Assembly: GCA_903903925.1 (NCBI GenBank)
Contig: CAIVAU010000245.1
Span: 1 to 57,372, forward strand
Origin: an uncultured cyanobacterium
Lineage (GTDB): Bacteria > Cyanobacteriota > Cyanobacteriia > Cyanobacteriales > Nostocaceae
Direction: 5' to 3'
Length of the DNA: 57,372 nt
Numbering within the stretch: the stretch's first letter is position 1; each line of letters begins with the position of its first letter. This document shows, piece after piece, positions 42,854-52,301 of this stretch. Both the position numbers and the translations under genes were made by a program. The notes below the pieces were generated by a model. That model had not been told where the DNA came from, did not search any database, and saw nothing but the letters and a program-made list of their open reading frames with translations.

Positions 42854-45823
42854 AGGTGAATGACTTTTCAACCCTGAATTAGGAGGGGATTGTGGGACAC
42901 GCAGAATTGAGTTGTGAACGATACTTGCCACAAAGTAACTTGACAAAAAACAGATCAAAGATGTTAATACGAGTACTCCAGTATAAAAAGCACTCTTATT
43001 TTTTCTATTTCTTTTGTTCCTCTGTTTTTTAGAAGATTTCTCAGTAGAGCTTTGTTGTTGCGGTTGTGGCAATTCTAAAACATCACCTAAAGCCTGTGTT
43101 CCATTTTCAATGGCTACGAAACTCTGTTCATTAAAACCTAGTTGTCGTTGCTCAGCTTGGAAAATTGCCTCGACAATCTGGTGTGATTCTTTGTCTGTAA
43201 ACTCAGGCAATAAAGTCATCAGTTGAGGTTTAAGTTCCTGCAATAACTGGTCTGTCAGAGAGCAAATTGCATCCACAATACTTTTACGCACACACAGAAG
43301 TTCTTCTTCTTGTGAGATAATTGCTTGCAAATAGTAATGGAATGCTTCAGTAACTTTACCTGTTCTAGTTGTAGAATAACATTGTATTTCAATGGAAATT
43401 AGTGCTATTGCTGTTAGTAAAGCTTCAGATTGGTGGGGATGGGTTTCTTTGGATTTTTTATACCATAAATTTAGAATTTTGAGAACTTCTTGCGGTTGCG
43501 TAAGGTTTATCTCCTCTCCCAACACCAGCCTCGCACCGATCATTTGTGCAGTAGGGTTATCTTCACTTTTAAGCCAGCGAAACATTGCTGCTTCCATAGG
43601 AGTTGAAGGACGTTCAAGGCTTATCCAAATAGGAAAATCACTCTCATGCACTGCTGGTGGATCATTGCTCTCATCTAGTTGTTTGCGCTGTTTACGGTAG
43701 ACTGCGCTCAAGGATTTGACAATCTGGTTACGCTCTTCGTTTGTCAACTCAACAACTAAATCCTGCAACTTAGGTTCAATTTGCTGAAAATTTCTGCTAA
43801 TTTGGTGACAAATTTCTTTAATAACAGTATCTCGAGAAAAATAATGCTTTTCTTCTAAGAAAAATGTCTTGATTTTTTGGCAAATGTCATTAGCTGTGAA
43901 AGAATCATTTTTCTGATAACACAGAATTTTTACATATGTGAGTGCTACGGTTTCTAATAAAGCGGTACGTGGCACTTCATTACTAACAATTTCCTGCGTA
44001 TTTTCTCTACATTCTTGCAGCCATACATTCAAAATACTCAGAACTTCTTGATGATTTCTGGGATAAGCAAGAGCTAAACTTTCACTAATCCATCGAATTA
44101 AGTCAATGTGGCGCGTCAGATCGTGCAGTAGATCCTGTAGATCAACTAGATACAGCGGTACTACCATCGGCAAAGTCCAACAACCAAAGCGATGACGAAC
44201 TAGACGACTTGGATAATCAGCTAACTGCTTAAGGATGTCACACAGTGCAGGAGAGAAAGCGTTGCTTTCTAAGCGTCTTTGCGGTGCATCATACCGTGCT
44301 GCATAGCCAACCGCAAGAGCCATTGTGTTCATTATATGGTCTTGGGATTTCTCATCTTTTTTCTCACCAGACCTTTTCAAGTGTTTTAGGGTGTCAAAGA
44401 GTTCTTTGTGATGACCATATTCGCACCATCGAGCGATCGCACGGGCTGCAACTGCATTCACACCAGCGTTATTATGTGATGCTAGGGTTAACAGACTTTC
44501 TTGAACTTCGCTGCTGTCAATTAAACCTATATCACTGATTGCTTCGCCAATGACTTCACGTACTTGGTCACGTCGTAATTTATCACCATAGAGATGTTTT
44601 CCTACTGGGATACCATATAGCTTTTGGTCAAAACTTTTTTGACCAACTGAATAGGTCACAAGCTCTACCAGTAATGGTAGAGATGTTTGGATACGCACAC
44701 GGTAACTATCCCACGCCACCTCAAACAATATTCTGCGTTGTTTAAGAAGCCAACTTTCAAATTTTTTGGTTTTCTCGGCTGATACTTCAACCAAGCGAAA
44801 GAAATTGTGGAGATCATGTAGATCGCAGTAATCTAAAGCTTGTAGTGATGGGTCACGCCGATACCATTCATGCTCAACAAGTTTACCTATTCCAGCTATG
44901 CACTGGTCATCGAACAGACCATTGAAGAAGTTTAGACCTAATGCTAGTAGTTGTTCACGCGGTTTCAGAATATGGTTAAACCATCGCTTCAGTAGGTTTT
45001 TATCATTTTGAGTGAGGTCTATTAACTCATGAAGCACCTCTAGCTGTAATGATTCTTTTTCAGCACCTAGTAACTCTACAAAGCAAGCAATTCGTTCAGG
45101 TGTTTTTAATCGCTTGGCGACTTCTTGGAGAGTTAAATCTCCTATGTGTAAATTAGGTTCAAGACACCCACTGATAATTTGTGGCGGTAAGGATTTCTTG
45201 GACTCCTTCAGTTTGTCGATCAGTACCGTAGTCAAATCATCAGATTCGTAAAGACCATCAACAGACAAGTTTTGCCAAAATCTACTGTCGCTATCAGACA
45301 GTTTCCAACAGGCAAAGGGTATGTCTGTACTCATCAAGACATAATGCTGACTATGAGTAGCTAAGAGTTGAATTTGGGACAACTCCTGTTCAATATGTTG
45401 CGGCAAAATTTGGGACAAAATAAAAATCGTGGTAACCCTAGTCTCTTGAAGTACTACATCAAGGCTTTGGGGGTCTGGACTGTGATACCACTCTTTGATT
45501 TGTATTTTCTGACCAGGAGAGTTTACCCACTGTAACTCCTGGCGAAGAGACCAAGCTAAATGGCGAGCTAGACTCACTTTATCTAGATTGGGGCTTTCCC
45601 CTAGCACCAGCAGGTTCTGTTCAAACAAATGCTTAATCAGGTGAGGTGTCATTTTAGGGCTTGGAAATTTAGGGGGTTGGAACTGTTCTAGATTTGGCTC
45701 AAAAAATTCGGGCTTTGCTTGATAGATGTTTTGGGTAATATTTTTAGTACTTAAATGACCTTCTACTTGATGATTGTTCAACGTAGAATGTTTTACTGGC
45801 ATGAGAACAAGGCGATCGATCAT
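42809..45823 (-). CDS. Large helical-repeat protein with degenerate P-loop and membrane anchor
   Basis: About 1004 residues, unknown family. Residues 65-215 look like a decayed STAND-type NTPase: LLVLGESPNLDKVSLARHLA stands where a Walker A would be, but the GK[ST] is absent, TTIFILSQIL stands for Walker B, and YVLMSTDIPF for a sensor. The next 700 residues are helical, HEAT-like repeats (for example VNAVAARAIARWCEYGHHKE). A basic stretch (KKQRNKRNRKNK) and a single membrane span near residues 945-968 end it, so the body lies in the cytoplasm. Starts at 45826, 45823 and 45802 are all possible. It may be a membrane-anchored adaptor. Confidence 0.55.
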   Translation of the reverse strand: MIDRLVLMPVKHSTLNNHQVEGHLSTKNITQNIYQAKPEFFEPNLEQFQPPKFPSPKMTPHLIKHLFEQNLLVLGESPNLDKVSLARHLAWSLRQELQWVNSPGQKIQIKEWYHSPDPQSLDVVLQETRVTTIFILSQILPQHIEQELSQIQLLATHSQHYVLMSTDIPFACWKLSDSDSRFWQNLSVDGLYESDDLTTVLIDKLKESKKSLPPQIISGCLEPNLHIGDLTLQEVAKRLKTPERIACFVELLGAEKESLQLEVLHELIDLTQNDKNLLKRWFNHILKPREQLLALGLNFFNGLFDDQCIAGIGKLVEHEWYRRDPSLQALDYCDLHDLHNFFRLVEVSAEKTKKFESWLLKQRRILFEVAWDSYRVRIQTSLPLLVELVTYSVGQKSFDQKLYGIPVGKHLYGDKLRRDQVREVIGEAISDIGLIDSSEVQESLLTLASHNNAGVNAVAARAIARWCEYGHHKELFDTLKHLKRSGEKKDEKSQDHIMNTMALAVGYAARYDAPQRRLESNAFSPALCDILKQLADYPSRLVRHRFGCWTLPMVVPLYLVDLQDLLHDLTRHIDLIRWISESLALAYPRNHQEVLSILNVWLQECRENTQEIVSNEVPRTALLETVALTYVKILCYQKNDSFTANDICQKIKTFFLEEKHYFSRDTVIKEICHQISRNFQQIEPKLQDLVVELTNEERNQIVKSLSAVYRKQRKQLDESNDPPAVHESDFPIWISLERPSTPMEAAMFRWLKSEDNPTAQMIGARLVLGEEINLTQPQEVLKILNLWYKKSKETHPHQSEALLTAIALISIEIQCYSTTRTGKVTEAFHYYLQAIISQEEELLCVRKSIVDAICSLTDQLLQELKPQLMTLLPEFTDKESHQIVEAIFQAEQRQLGFNEQSFVAIENGTQALGDVLELPQPQQQSSTEKSSKKQRNKRNRKNKSAFYTGVLVLTSLICFLSSYFVASIVHNSILRVPQSPPNSGLKSHSPLLFPLSGGLRQQGN

Positions 45824-46055
45824 CAACTTAGCTTTTTAGTGAGACAGGTTACTGCTCTTCCAATTCCCTTAAGTCGAGCATCTGAACCACTTGCCCTCAA
45901 CTGCTCAGTGCAATTACTTATTGGGTTTGTGGTGTTTGAGAATTTTACGGCAAGTGTAGGTTTGATTTTACCTTGCCATAAAGCAATAGCATACAGCAAC
46001 TTTGCAACGTGGGGGCTTTACCCCCCATCCAATTTCTGGATTGTACCAATCCTTG

Positions 46056-46364
46056 TTAATACTCACTCAGCCCGCCACATTGCCTAAATCCGTATGTCCA
46101 TGAGAATACTGCTGTACTATGCTGAGGCACCTGAGTTCGATTTAAGATTGGAGAGATTAATTTTTCGTTTTCGCTTCCAGCCTGGATCTCAGATTCTTCT
46201 TGATTTGAGGAGTGTCTGATCTCTAACTCAGGTTCAACAAACCTTAGGGTATCAAAACCTGTGTGTTTCTCCGTTTCAAGTTCCCATCGTTCTTCAGTCT
46301 CATCTAGTTCGGTGTGGATCATGGGTTCAGAATAGAGCGATCGCTCATCATTAATTTTTGCCAT
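46056..46364 (-). CDS. Small acidic hypothetical protein
   Basis: A 102-residue, strongly acidic, probably disordered protein (TELDETEERWELETEKH and many Glu/Ser). No domain is recognised. It lies about 230 bases upstream of the large helical-repeat gene on the same strand and could be its first cistron. A GGGGG/CCCCC hairpin between the two genes (46010-46026) argues against it. The start sits next to a HIP1 site. Confidence 0.4.
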   Translation of the reverse strand: MAKINDERSLYSEPMIHTELDETEERWELETEKHTGFDTLRFVEPELEIRHSSNQEESEIQAGSENEKLISPILNRTQVPQHSTAVFSWTYGFRQCGGLSEY

Positions 46365-46862
46365 TTGTAAAAGTACTCACTCGTTTGACTTTGTCCAAAG
46401 TTAGTTAAAGGTTGTTTAAAAAGCTTGGTTTAAAATGTGTCTTCCGCTGCATTTATCGGGCTGGAAGTCTTCTGTGGTAATACCCTTAGACTATTGAGTG
46501 CTAACACTCAGCAGTTTTCGACCACGACTCCAAGGTTTCTGCAATTTAGACGTAATGCCAGCTTATTTCTTACAGCTTGTGTGAAAACATTTGATTAAAA
46601 CTCTATTCCATATTCGTATTTTTTCGGAAAAATATCTTCAGTGGTAATACACAAAACTAAAAGTTTTTCTAATTAATTTTTCGGCATAATTGATGTATTT
46701 AAGTATAAACACGTAAGTATTTTTACTGTTTATGAATTTATATGAAAACTACGTTTTAACACAATAAAAAGTGCTACATAGATGACCACCATTTTGATGG
46801 TGTGATAAATCATACTATTTTGGGAACCATAATTTTAGTTAGAAAAAAGAAGTAGAGAAAGC
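46365..46862. promoter_or_regulatory. Long leader with a direct repeat, upstream of the hemagglutinin gene
   Basis: TCTTCTGTGGTAATAC (46468-46483) recurs as TCTTCAGTGGTAATAC at 46635-46650, 167 bases later. A short hairpin, CACCAT-TTTG-ATGGTG, is near 46789. This AT-rich region must hold the promoter; the repeats may be regulator sites. No gene is seen. Confidence 0.45.
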
Positions 46863-49388
46863 ATGAAGGCGATTCACTTGGCGATAAACCAGAGGATAAA
46901 CCCATTGTTTGGAGTATTGACCACTGGGTTATTGACTGCGGCAATTGTATTACCCGCAATGGCGCAGGTGACATCTGATGGTACAACCAATACCATTGTC
47001 AATCAAAGTGGTAATAATTTCACAATTTTTAACGGTATTCCCAAAGGTAATAATTTATTTCACAGCTTCAGTCATTTTTCGTTGCCCACTGGTGGTTCAG
47101 CCACCTTCAATTTAATTAACACACCAAATATTACAACTATATTTAGCCGGGTGACGGGTGGAAATGTTTCCAATATTAATGGGTTAATTAGCACGCTTAA
47201 TAGTAGTAATCCAGTGAGTTTGTTTTTGATGAATCCTGCGGGGATTGTGTTTGGGGCAAATGCCCGCTTGGATATTGGCGGCTCGTTTCTGGGAACGACG
47301 GCGAATAGTATTAAGTTTGCCGATGGAGTCGAATTTAGTGCGACTAATCCTGGTGCGACACGGTTGTTGACAATAAGTGTACCGATCGGCTTACAGATGG
47401 GTAGTAATCCAACCTCGATCACTGTGCAAGGTGGAGGTCACAATGCCAAAGTAAGTAATCCCCTACTTCGTCCCATAACCAGCGTTTCGGGGTTGAATAT
47501 TGGCACCAGAGGATTGCAAGTATCCTCTGGCAAAACTCTGGCATTGGTGGGTGGGAATGTTGCGCTGAATGGGGGTTTACTCTCTGCGCCGGGAGGTCGG
47601 ATTGAATTGGGCAGTTCGACGACAGGTAATGTGGGAATTCAGGCGATCGCTCAGGGATTTGGACTGAATTATGCCAATGTCAACAATTTTGGGAATATTC
47701 AGATGACCCAACGCGCTTTAGCTTCCGTTAGTGGAGTGAATGGGGTGACGGCTGGCTCGGTTCAAATTCAGGGTAAACAAGTTAGCATTAGCGATGGTTC
47801 GATAGTATTGGTGCAAAATCGCGGCAGTCAGGCAGCAGGTGATATTATTGTCAATGCCACCGAGATACTTAAGATCATCGGAGCCTCTCCAGATTTTCAA
47901 AGCCACAGTAGCTTAATCAATGAAACCTTGGCTGCTGGAGCTTCTGGCAACATTGTGCTTTCCACGCCACAACTAATTATTGACCAGGGTGGTTTTGTGC
48001 TAGATCGCACCTTTAGTGCGGCAGCCGGTGGCAATATTATTGCCAATGTGACTAGGGATTTAACTGTGGGAGGTGCTGCCTCTGGCGATCCCCAACGAGT
48101 ACCCAGCGCTATGTTTGCCACAGTTTATGGAAGTGGCAATGGTGGTAATATATCGATTTCCACCCAAAACCTTTCGATGTTTGAGGGTGCAACTGTAGGA
48201 AGCAGAACTTACGGTCACGGCAATGGTAGCAATGTGACTATTAAAGCAGATGCTATTCGCGTGTCTGGCTCTGTGCTAGTTCCTGCCATAGCTATGCCTA
48301 GTCTGATTATCGCATCTACCGCTGGAAATGGTAATGGGGGTAATTTGACAATCGATACTGGCACTCTATTAGTCAAAGACAGTGGAGTTGTCTCAACTTC
48401 AACCTTGAGTGCCCAAGGAAATGCAGGGGATATTACCATCCGAGCTTCGGAATCAATCGAGGTGAGTGGTCAAACAATCCCAGGAAGTCCGAGTTATATT
48501 GGGGCAGCAGGGTTGGTTTTCAATCACATATTGCCTACAGGAAATGGGGGCAAGATTACCATTAGCACTCCTGTTCTCAACTTGAATAATAGTGGAAGAA
48601 TTTTCGTCCAAAATTTGGGTACTGGTAATGCTGGGACACTCAACATTGTTGCAGATTCAGTAAAACTAGATAATGGCGGTAATCTCTTAGCCACCACAAA
48701 TGCCGGAAAAGGGGGCAACATTAACCTTCAGATTGGCGATCTCTTGTTGATGCGTCGTGGTAGCTCCATCAGCACACAGGCAGGTAACAACGGCAATGGT
48801 GGAAACATTACACTGAATTCACCGATTATTGTCGGTTTAGAAAACAGTGACATTATTGCCAATGCTTTCCAGGGTAATGGCGGTAACATCAACATCACCA
48901 CCCAAGGCTTATTCGGACTCAAATACCGCGCTCAACTCACACCTGATAGTGACATCACTGCCAGTTCGCAATTTGGTATTAACGGTACTGTTAATATTAA
49001 CAATTTTGGCGTTGACCCCAATTCCGGCTTAGTCGAACTACCAGCAAATGTCACCGATCCATCGCAGAAAATTGCTACAGGCTGCACGGGTGGTCAAGGC
49101 AGTAGTTTTGTGGCTACGGGAAGGGGTGGAATACCGCAAAATCCAACGCAGCCAATTGCGAGCGATGTCTACGACGGGCTACGCCTACCCACTTGGTCAG
49201 ATATCCGTGACATCTCTGCATATCGCAAAACCGGGGAAGTCACGGCAAAAAGACCCACCGCCCCAGAAACTCTTATTCAAGCTACATCTTGGCATCGCAA
49301 TGCCCAAGGAAAAATCGAGTTAGTTGGAGATAAATCTTCTGCTCAGGTGCAACAATCATTAACCTGTGCTGCCGTTTCCAAAAGTTAA
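46863..49388 (+). CDS. Two-partner-secretion-type filamentous hemagglutinin-like protein
   Basis: An 841-residue exported protein. The signal peptide (residues about 1-34, ending PAMAQ) is followed by the TPS/haemagg_act domain with NNLFHSFSHFSLPTGGSATF and the hallmark FLMNPAGIVFG. The long middle is a beta-helix of glycine/asparagine-rich repeats (GNGGNI-type turns). The C-terminal region (GCTGGQGSSFVATGRGG) is the end seen in the cyanobacterial branch. It needs a TpsB/FhaC outer-membrane partner, which is not in the window. The product is expected on the surface or released. A CHAT-domain gene follows in the same direction. Confidence 0.9.
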   Translation: MKAIHLAINQRINPLFGVLTTGLLTAAIVLPAMAQVTSDGTTNTIVNQSGNNFTIFNGIPKGNNLFHSFSHFSLPTGGSATFNLINTPNITTIFSRVTGGNVSNINGLISTLNSSNPVSLFLMNPAGIVFGANARLDIGGSFLGTTANSIKFADGVEFSATNPGATRLLTISVPIGLQMGSNPTSITVQGGGHNAKVSNPLLRPITSVSGLNIGTRGLQVSSGKTLALVGGNVALNGGLLSAPGGRIELGSSTTGNVGIQAIAQGFGLNYANVNNFGNIQMTQRALASVSGVNGVTAGSVQIQGKQVSISDGSIVLVQNRGSQAAGDIIVNATEILKIIGASPDFQSHSSLINETLAAGASGNIVLSTPQLIIDQGGFVLDRTFSAAAGGNIIANVTRDLTVGGAASGDPQRVPSAMFATVYGSGNGGNISISTQNLSMFEGATVGSRTYGHGNGSNVTIKADAIRVSGSVLVPAIAMPSLIIASTAGNGNGGNLTIDTGTLLVKDSGVVSTSTLSAQGNAGDITIRASESIEVSGQTIPGSPSYIGAAGLVFNHILPTGNGGKITISTPVLNLNNSGRIFVQNLGTGNAGTLNIVADSVKLDNGGNLLATTNAGKGGNINLQIGDLLLMRRGSSISTQAGNNGNGGNITLNSPIIVGLENSDIIANAFQGNGGNINITTQGLFGLKYRAQLTPDSDITASSQFGINGTVNINNFGVDPNSGLVELPANVTDPSQKIATGCTGGQGSSFVATGRGGIPQNPTQPIASDVYDGLRLPTWSDIRDISAYRKTGEVTAKRPTAPETLIQATSWHRNAQGKIELVGDKSSAQVQQSLTCAAVSKS

Positions 49389-49570
49389 TTTTTCTATAAC
49401 TAACTATCTAAATTCCCCAAAGCGATCGGAATGACAAAGTATTTTAATTTTAGGCGATCGCCTATCAACTGATAATTGGCATTCTTAAGTTGGGAATTAT
49501 ACATATAGTCATTTCCTAAACACTTGTGCTGTGACTCATCTTGAAACAAATTAACAATAAGTAATTAATT

Positions 49571-52123
49571 ATGGCTTTGGGAATTAAAGCAACTCGTTGG
49601 CTATATGTCAGCCTCAGTATTTTAAGTTTGTGTTTAGCATTTACCATGACACCTGTAAAAGCATCACCACCTGTAACAACCACCCCGATTCTCTCTACTT
49701 CTCAACCTAGCAATTGGCTAGAACAAGGACGAAACTTCTACCAATCGGGACGCTTTGCAGAAGCTGTAACAGCTTGGCAGGCGGCTGCACAACAATATCA
49801 TACCCAAGGTGATCGCCCCAGCGAAGCCCTGAGTTTGAGTTACCTATCCTTGGTGCAACAGAAACTGAATCAATGGGAAACAGCTAGACAATCTATTGAG
49901 CAAAGTGTGAAAATTTTGCAAAGCGCTAAACCTGGTGCTGATGCGATTTTCTGGGGGCAAATACTGAATACCCAAGCAAATTTAGAATTACATATTGGTA
50001 AGGCTGAAACTGCCATAGAAATTTGGAAACAAGCTCAAAAATACTATGAACAAGCTGGGGATAAAATTGGCAGCTTGGGTAGTCAAATCAATCAGGCACA
50101 AGCCTTACAAAGTTTGGGATTTTACCGCCGTTCCCAACAACAATTAGAAGAACTAACACAAAAATTGGCAGAAATGCCGGATAATGAGGTCAAAGTTACT
50201 GGATTGCGATCGCTTGCTTTAGCCTTGCAAACCATTGGCGACTCTAGCAAAAGTCAAAAGGTTTTAGAGCAAAGTTTAGCGATCACTCACAAAATTGCCG
50301 GCTTACCTGACTTGAGTTCTATTCTCATCAGTTTGGGTAGAAATGCTGTTGACTTGCAAAATCCAAACGCAGCATTAGATTACTTTAAACAAGCTCAGCA
50401 GGTAGCTACAAATCCAGGGGATGAGTTGCAAGCACGTTTGGCTCAATTTAAACTTTTCCTCAATTACGACAAACCTGAGTTAGCTACGCCACTTGCGCCT
50501 CAACTACTCCAACAACTTGAGGAAATGCCCCCCAGTCACACATCTCTATACGCAGCGATCAATTTTGTTGCCAGCGTCAATCACTATTCAAATCCTGACC
50601 AAATCGTACTACTCAAAGATTTAGCGCAACTGATGGCAGTTACAGTTAAATCTGCCCAACAGATTCAGGATACAACTGCCCAAGCTTATGCGCTGCATCA
50701 ATGGGCACAACTCTACCGTCGCACCCAGCAGTTGTCCCAAGCACAGGAACTAGCCCAGAAATCTCTCAATATTGCCCGTCAACTGCAAGCTGACGATATC
50801 ATTGCTCAATCGGCATGGCAGATAGGACAGTTGTATAAGCAACAGGGCGATCGCCAACAAGCAATTACAGCTTATCAGGAATCAGTTAAGTCATTAAAGG
50901 CACTGCGAGGCGATATGGTTGCCGTTAATGCCGATGTGCAATTTTCTTTCCGCGAAAGTGTGGAGCCTGTTTACCGAGAACTGGTGGGTTTACTTCTGGA
51001 TGAGCAACCAACCCAGCCTGCATTGATGCAAGCCCGTGAATTAATCGAGTCGCTCCAAATCGCCGAACTTGAGAACTTTTTCCGGGAAGCTTGTTTAGAT
51101 AAAGCCCAGCAGATTGACAAAGTTGACCCCACAGCCACGATTATTTATCCAATTATTTTGCCTGATCGCCTAGCGGTAATTTTCTCCAAAACTGGACAAC
51201 CTCTGCGTTACTACGTGACTCAAAAATCTCAAAGAGAAATTGAGCAAACTCTGAATAATTTGCTAGTTTCCCTCAATCCGGTTTCCGATTCCCAAGATAG
51301 AAAGCGCTTCAGCCAACAAATTTATGATTGGTTGATTCGTCCTGCAGAACAGGAGCTAGCCCTTAAAGATACTAAAACATTAGTGTTTGTTTTAGATGGA
51401 AAATTACGGAATATACCGATGGCAGCTTTGTCTGATGGTAAGCAATTTTTGATTGAGAAATATGCAATTGCTCTTTCGCCAGGGTTGCAACTCATGGCGG
51501 CTCAATCGCTCCACCAACATAAAGTTAATGCGATCGTTGCTGGAATTAGTGAATCTCGCGCTGGTTTTGCAGCTTTACCTGCGGTGGAATCAGAAGTGAA
51601 GCAAATCTCACATAACGTAGAATCTGACTTGTTACTCAACCAAAAATTTACCACTAAAGCCTTAGGCGATCGCGTCAAATATACTAGTGCTGATGTTGTC
51701 CACCTAGCAACCCACGGACAGTTTAGCTCCCGTCTTGAAGATACCTACTTACTGACGTGGGATGGAGTAGTTAATGTCAAGGAATTGTCCGAGCTCCTCA
51801 AAAATCGTAGTGGTGATTCATCAAAAGCAATTGAATTACTGGTACTGAGCGCCTGCGATACCGCGACAGGGGATGATCGCGCCGTTCTGGGACTGGCGGG
51901 TTTAGCTGTTAAATCTGGTGCGCGTTCTACTATTGCCACTCTCTGGCCTATCAAAGATAAAGCCGCAGAAATACTCATGACTCACTTCTATGACCAACTC
52001 CGAAAACCCAGAATCACTAAAGCTGAAGCATTACGACAGGCACAAATTAACCTGATTCGCCAAACTGATTTTCGCGATCCTTTCTTTTGGTCTACCTTTG
52101 TGTTGGTGGGAAATTGGCTTTAA
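49571..52123 (+). CDS. Exported TPR-CHAT caspase-like protein
   Basis: An 850-residue protein. Residues 1-32 form a signal peptide, and about 45-460 form TPR repeats (WLEQGRNFYQSGRFAEAVTA and others). The C-terminal CHAT domain, a caspase-type peptidase fold, spans about 550-850. The catalytic His715 lies in HLATHGQFS and Cys762 in VLSACDTATGD, so the dyad is complete. The IATLWPIKDKAAEILMTHFY segment ends it. It follows the hemagglutinin-like gene by 182 bases, a neighbourhood common in cyanobacteria. It may process or be displayed with that surface protein; this is inferred from position only. Confidence 0.92.
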   Translation: MALGIKATRWLYVSLSILSLCLAFTMTPVKASPPVTTTPILSTSQPSNWLEQGRNFYQSGRFAEAVTAWQAAAQQYHTQGDRPSEALSLSYLSLVQQKLNQWETARQSIEQSVKILQSAKPGADAIFWGQILNTQANLELHIGKAETAIEIWKQAQKYYEQAGDKIGSLGSQINQAQALQSLGFYRRSQQQLEELTQKLAEMPDNEVKVTGLRSLALALQTIGDSSKSQKVLEQSLAITHKIAGLPDLSSILISLGRNAVDLQNPNAALDYFKQAQQVATNPGDELQARLAQFKLFLNYDKPELATPLAPQLLQQLEEMPPSHTSLYAAINFVASVNHYSNPDQIVLLKDLAQLMAVTVKSAQQIQDTTAQAYALHQWAQLYRRTQQLSQAQELAQKSLNIARQLQADDIIAQSAWQIGQLYKQQGDRQQAITAYQESVKSLKALRGDMVAVNADVQFSFRESVEPVYRELVGLLLDEQPTQPALMQARELIESLQIAELENFFREACLDKAQQIDKVDPTATIIYPIILPDRLAVIFSKTGQPLRYYVTQKSQREIEQTLNNLLVSLNPVSDSQDRKRFSQQIYDWLIRPAEQELALKDTKTLVFVLDGKLRNIPMAALSDGKQFLIEKYAIALSPGLQLMAAQSLHQHKVNAIVAGISESRAGFAALPAVESEVKQISHNVESDLLLNQKFTTKALGDRVKYTSADVVHLATHGQFSSRLEDTYLLTWDGVVNVKELSELLKNRSGDSSKAIELLVLSACDTATGDDRAVLGLAGLAVKSGARSTIATLWPIKDKAAEILMTHFYDQLRKPRITKAEALRQAQINLIRQTDFRDPFFWSTFVLVGNWL

Positions 52124-52301
52124 TTACGTAATTATACTCAGGTGAAACATCATGAAACGTCGAAATGTTATTCTTAGCATCGGATGCTTCGAGTCACATC
52201 ACTGGGACTGAAGTTTGGATCGATGGCGCAGAATCTTTGCTGAAGGCGTAGGAGTATTCCCTACAACCCACACCCCAAACCCGATCGGGGGAAAGCGACG
52301 A

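Noticed and set aside
46010..46026. Hairpin TGGGGG / CCCCCA after the small acidic gene
   Set aside because: The stem is short and pure G/C with no T-run, so I do not call it a terminator.
52154..52213. Short frame after the CHAT gene (MKRRNVILSIGC...)
   Set aside because: Only 19 codons. It could be a relic of a downstream gene start but cannot be supported.
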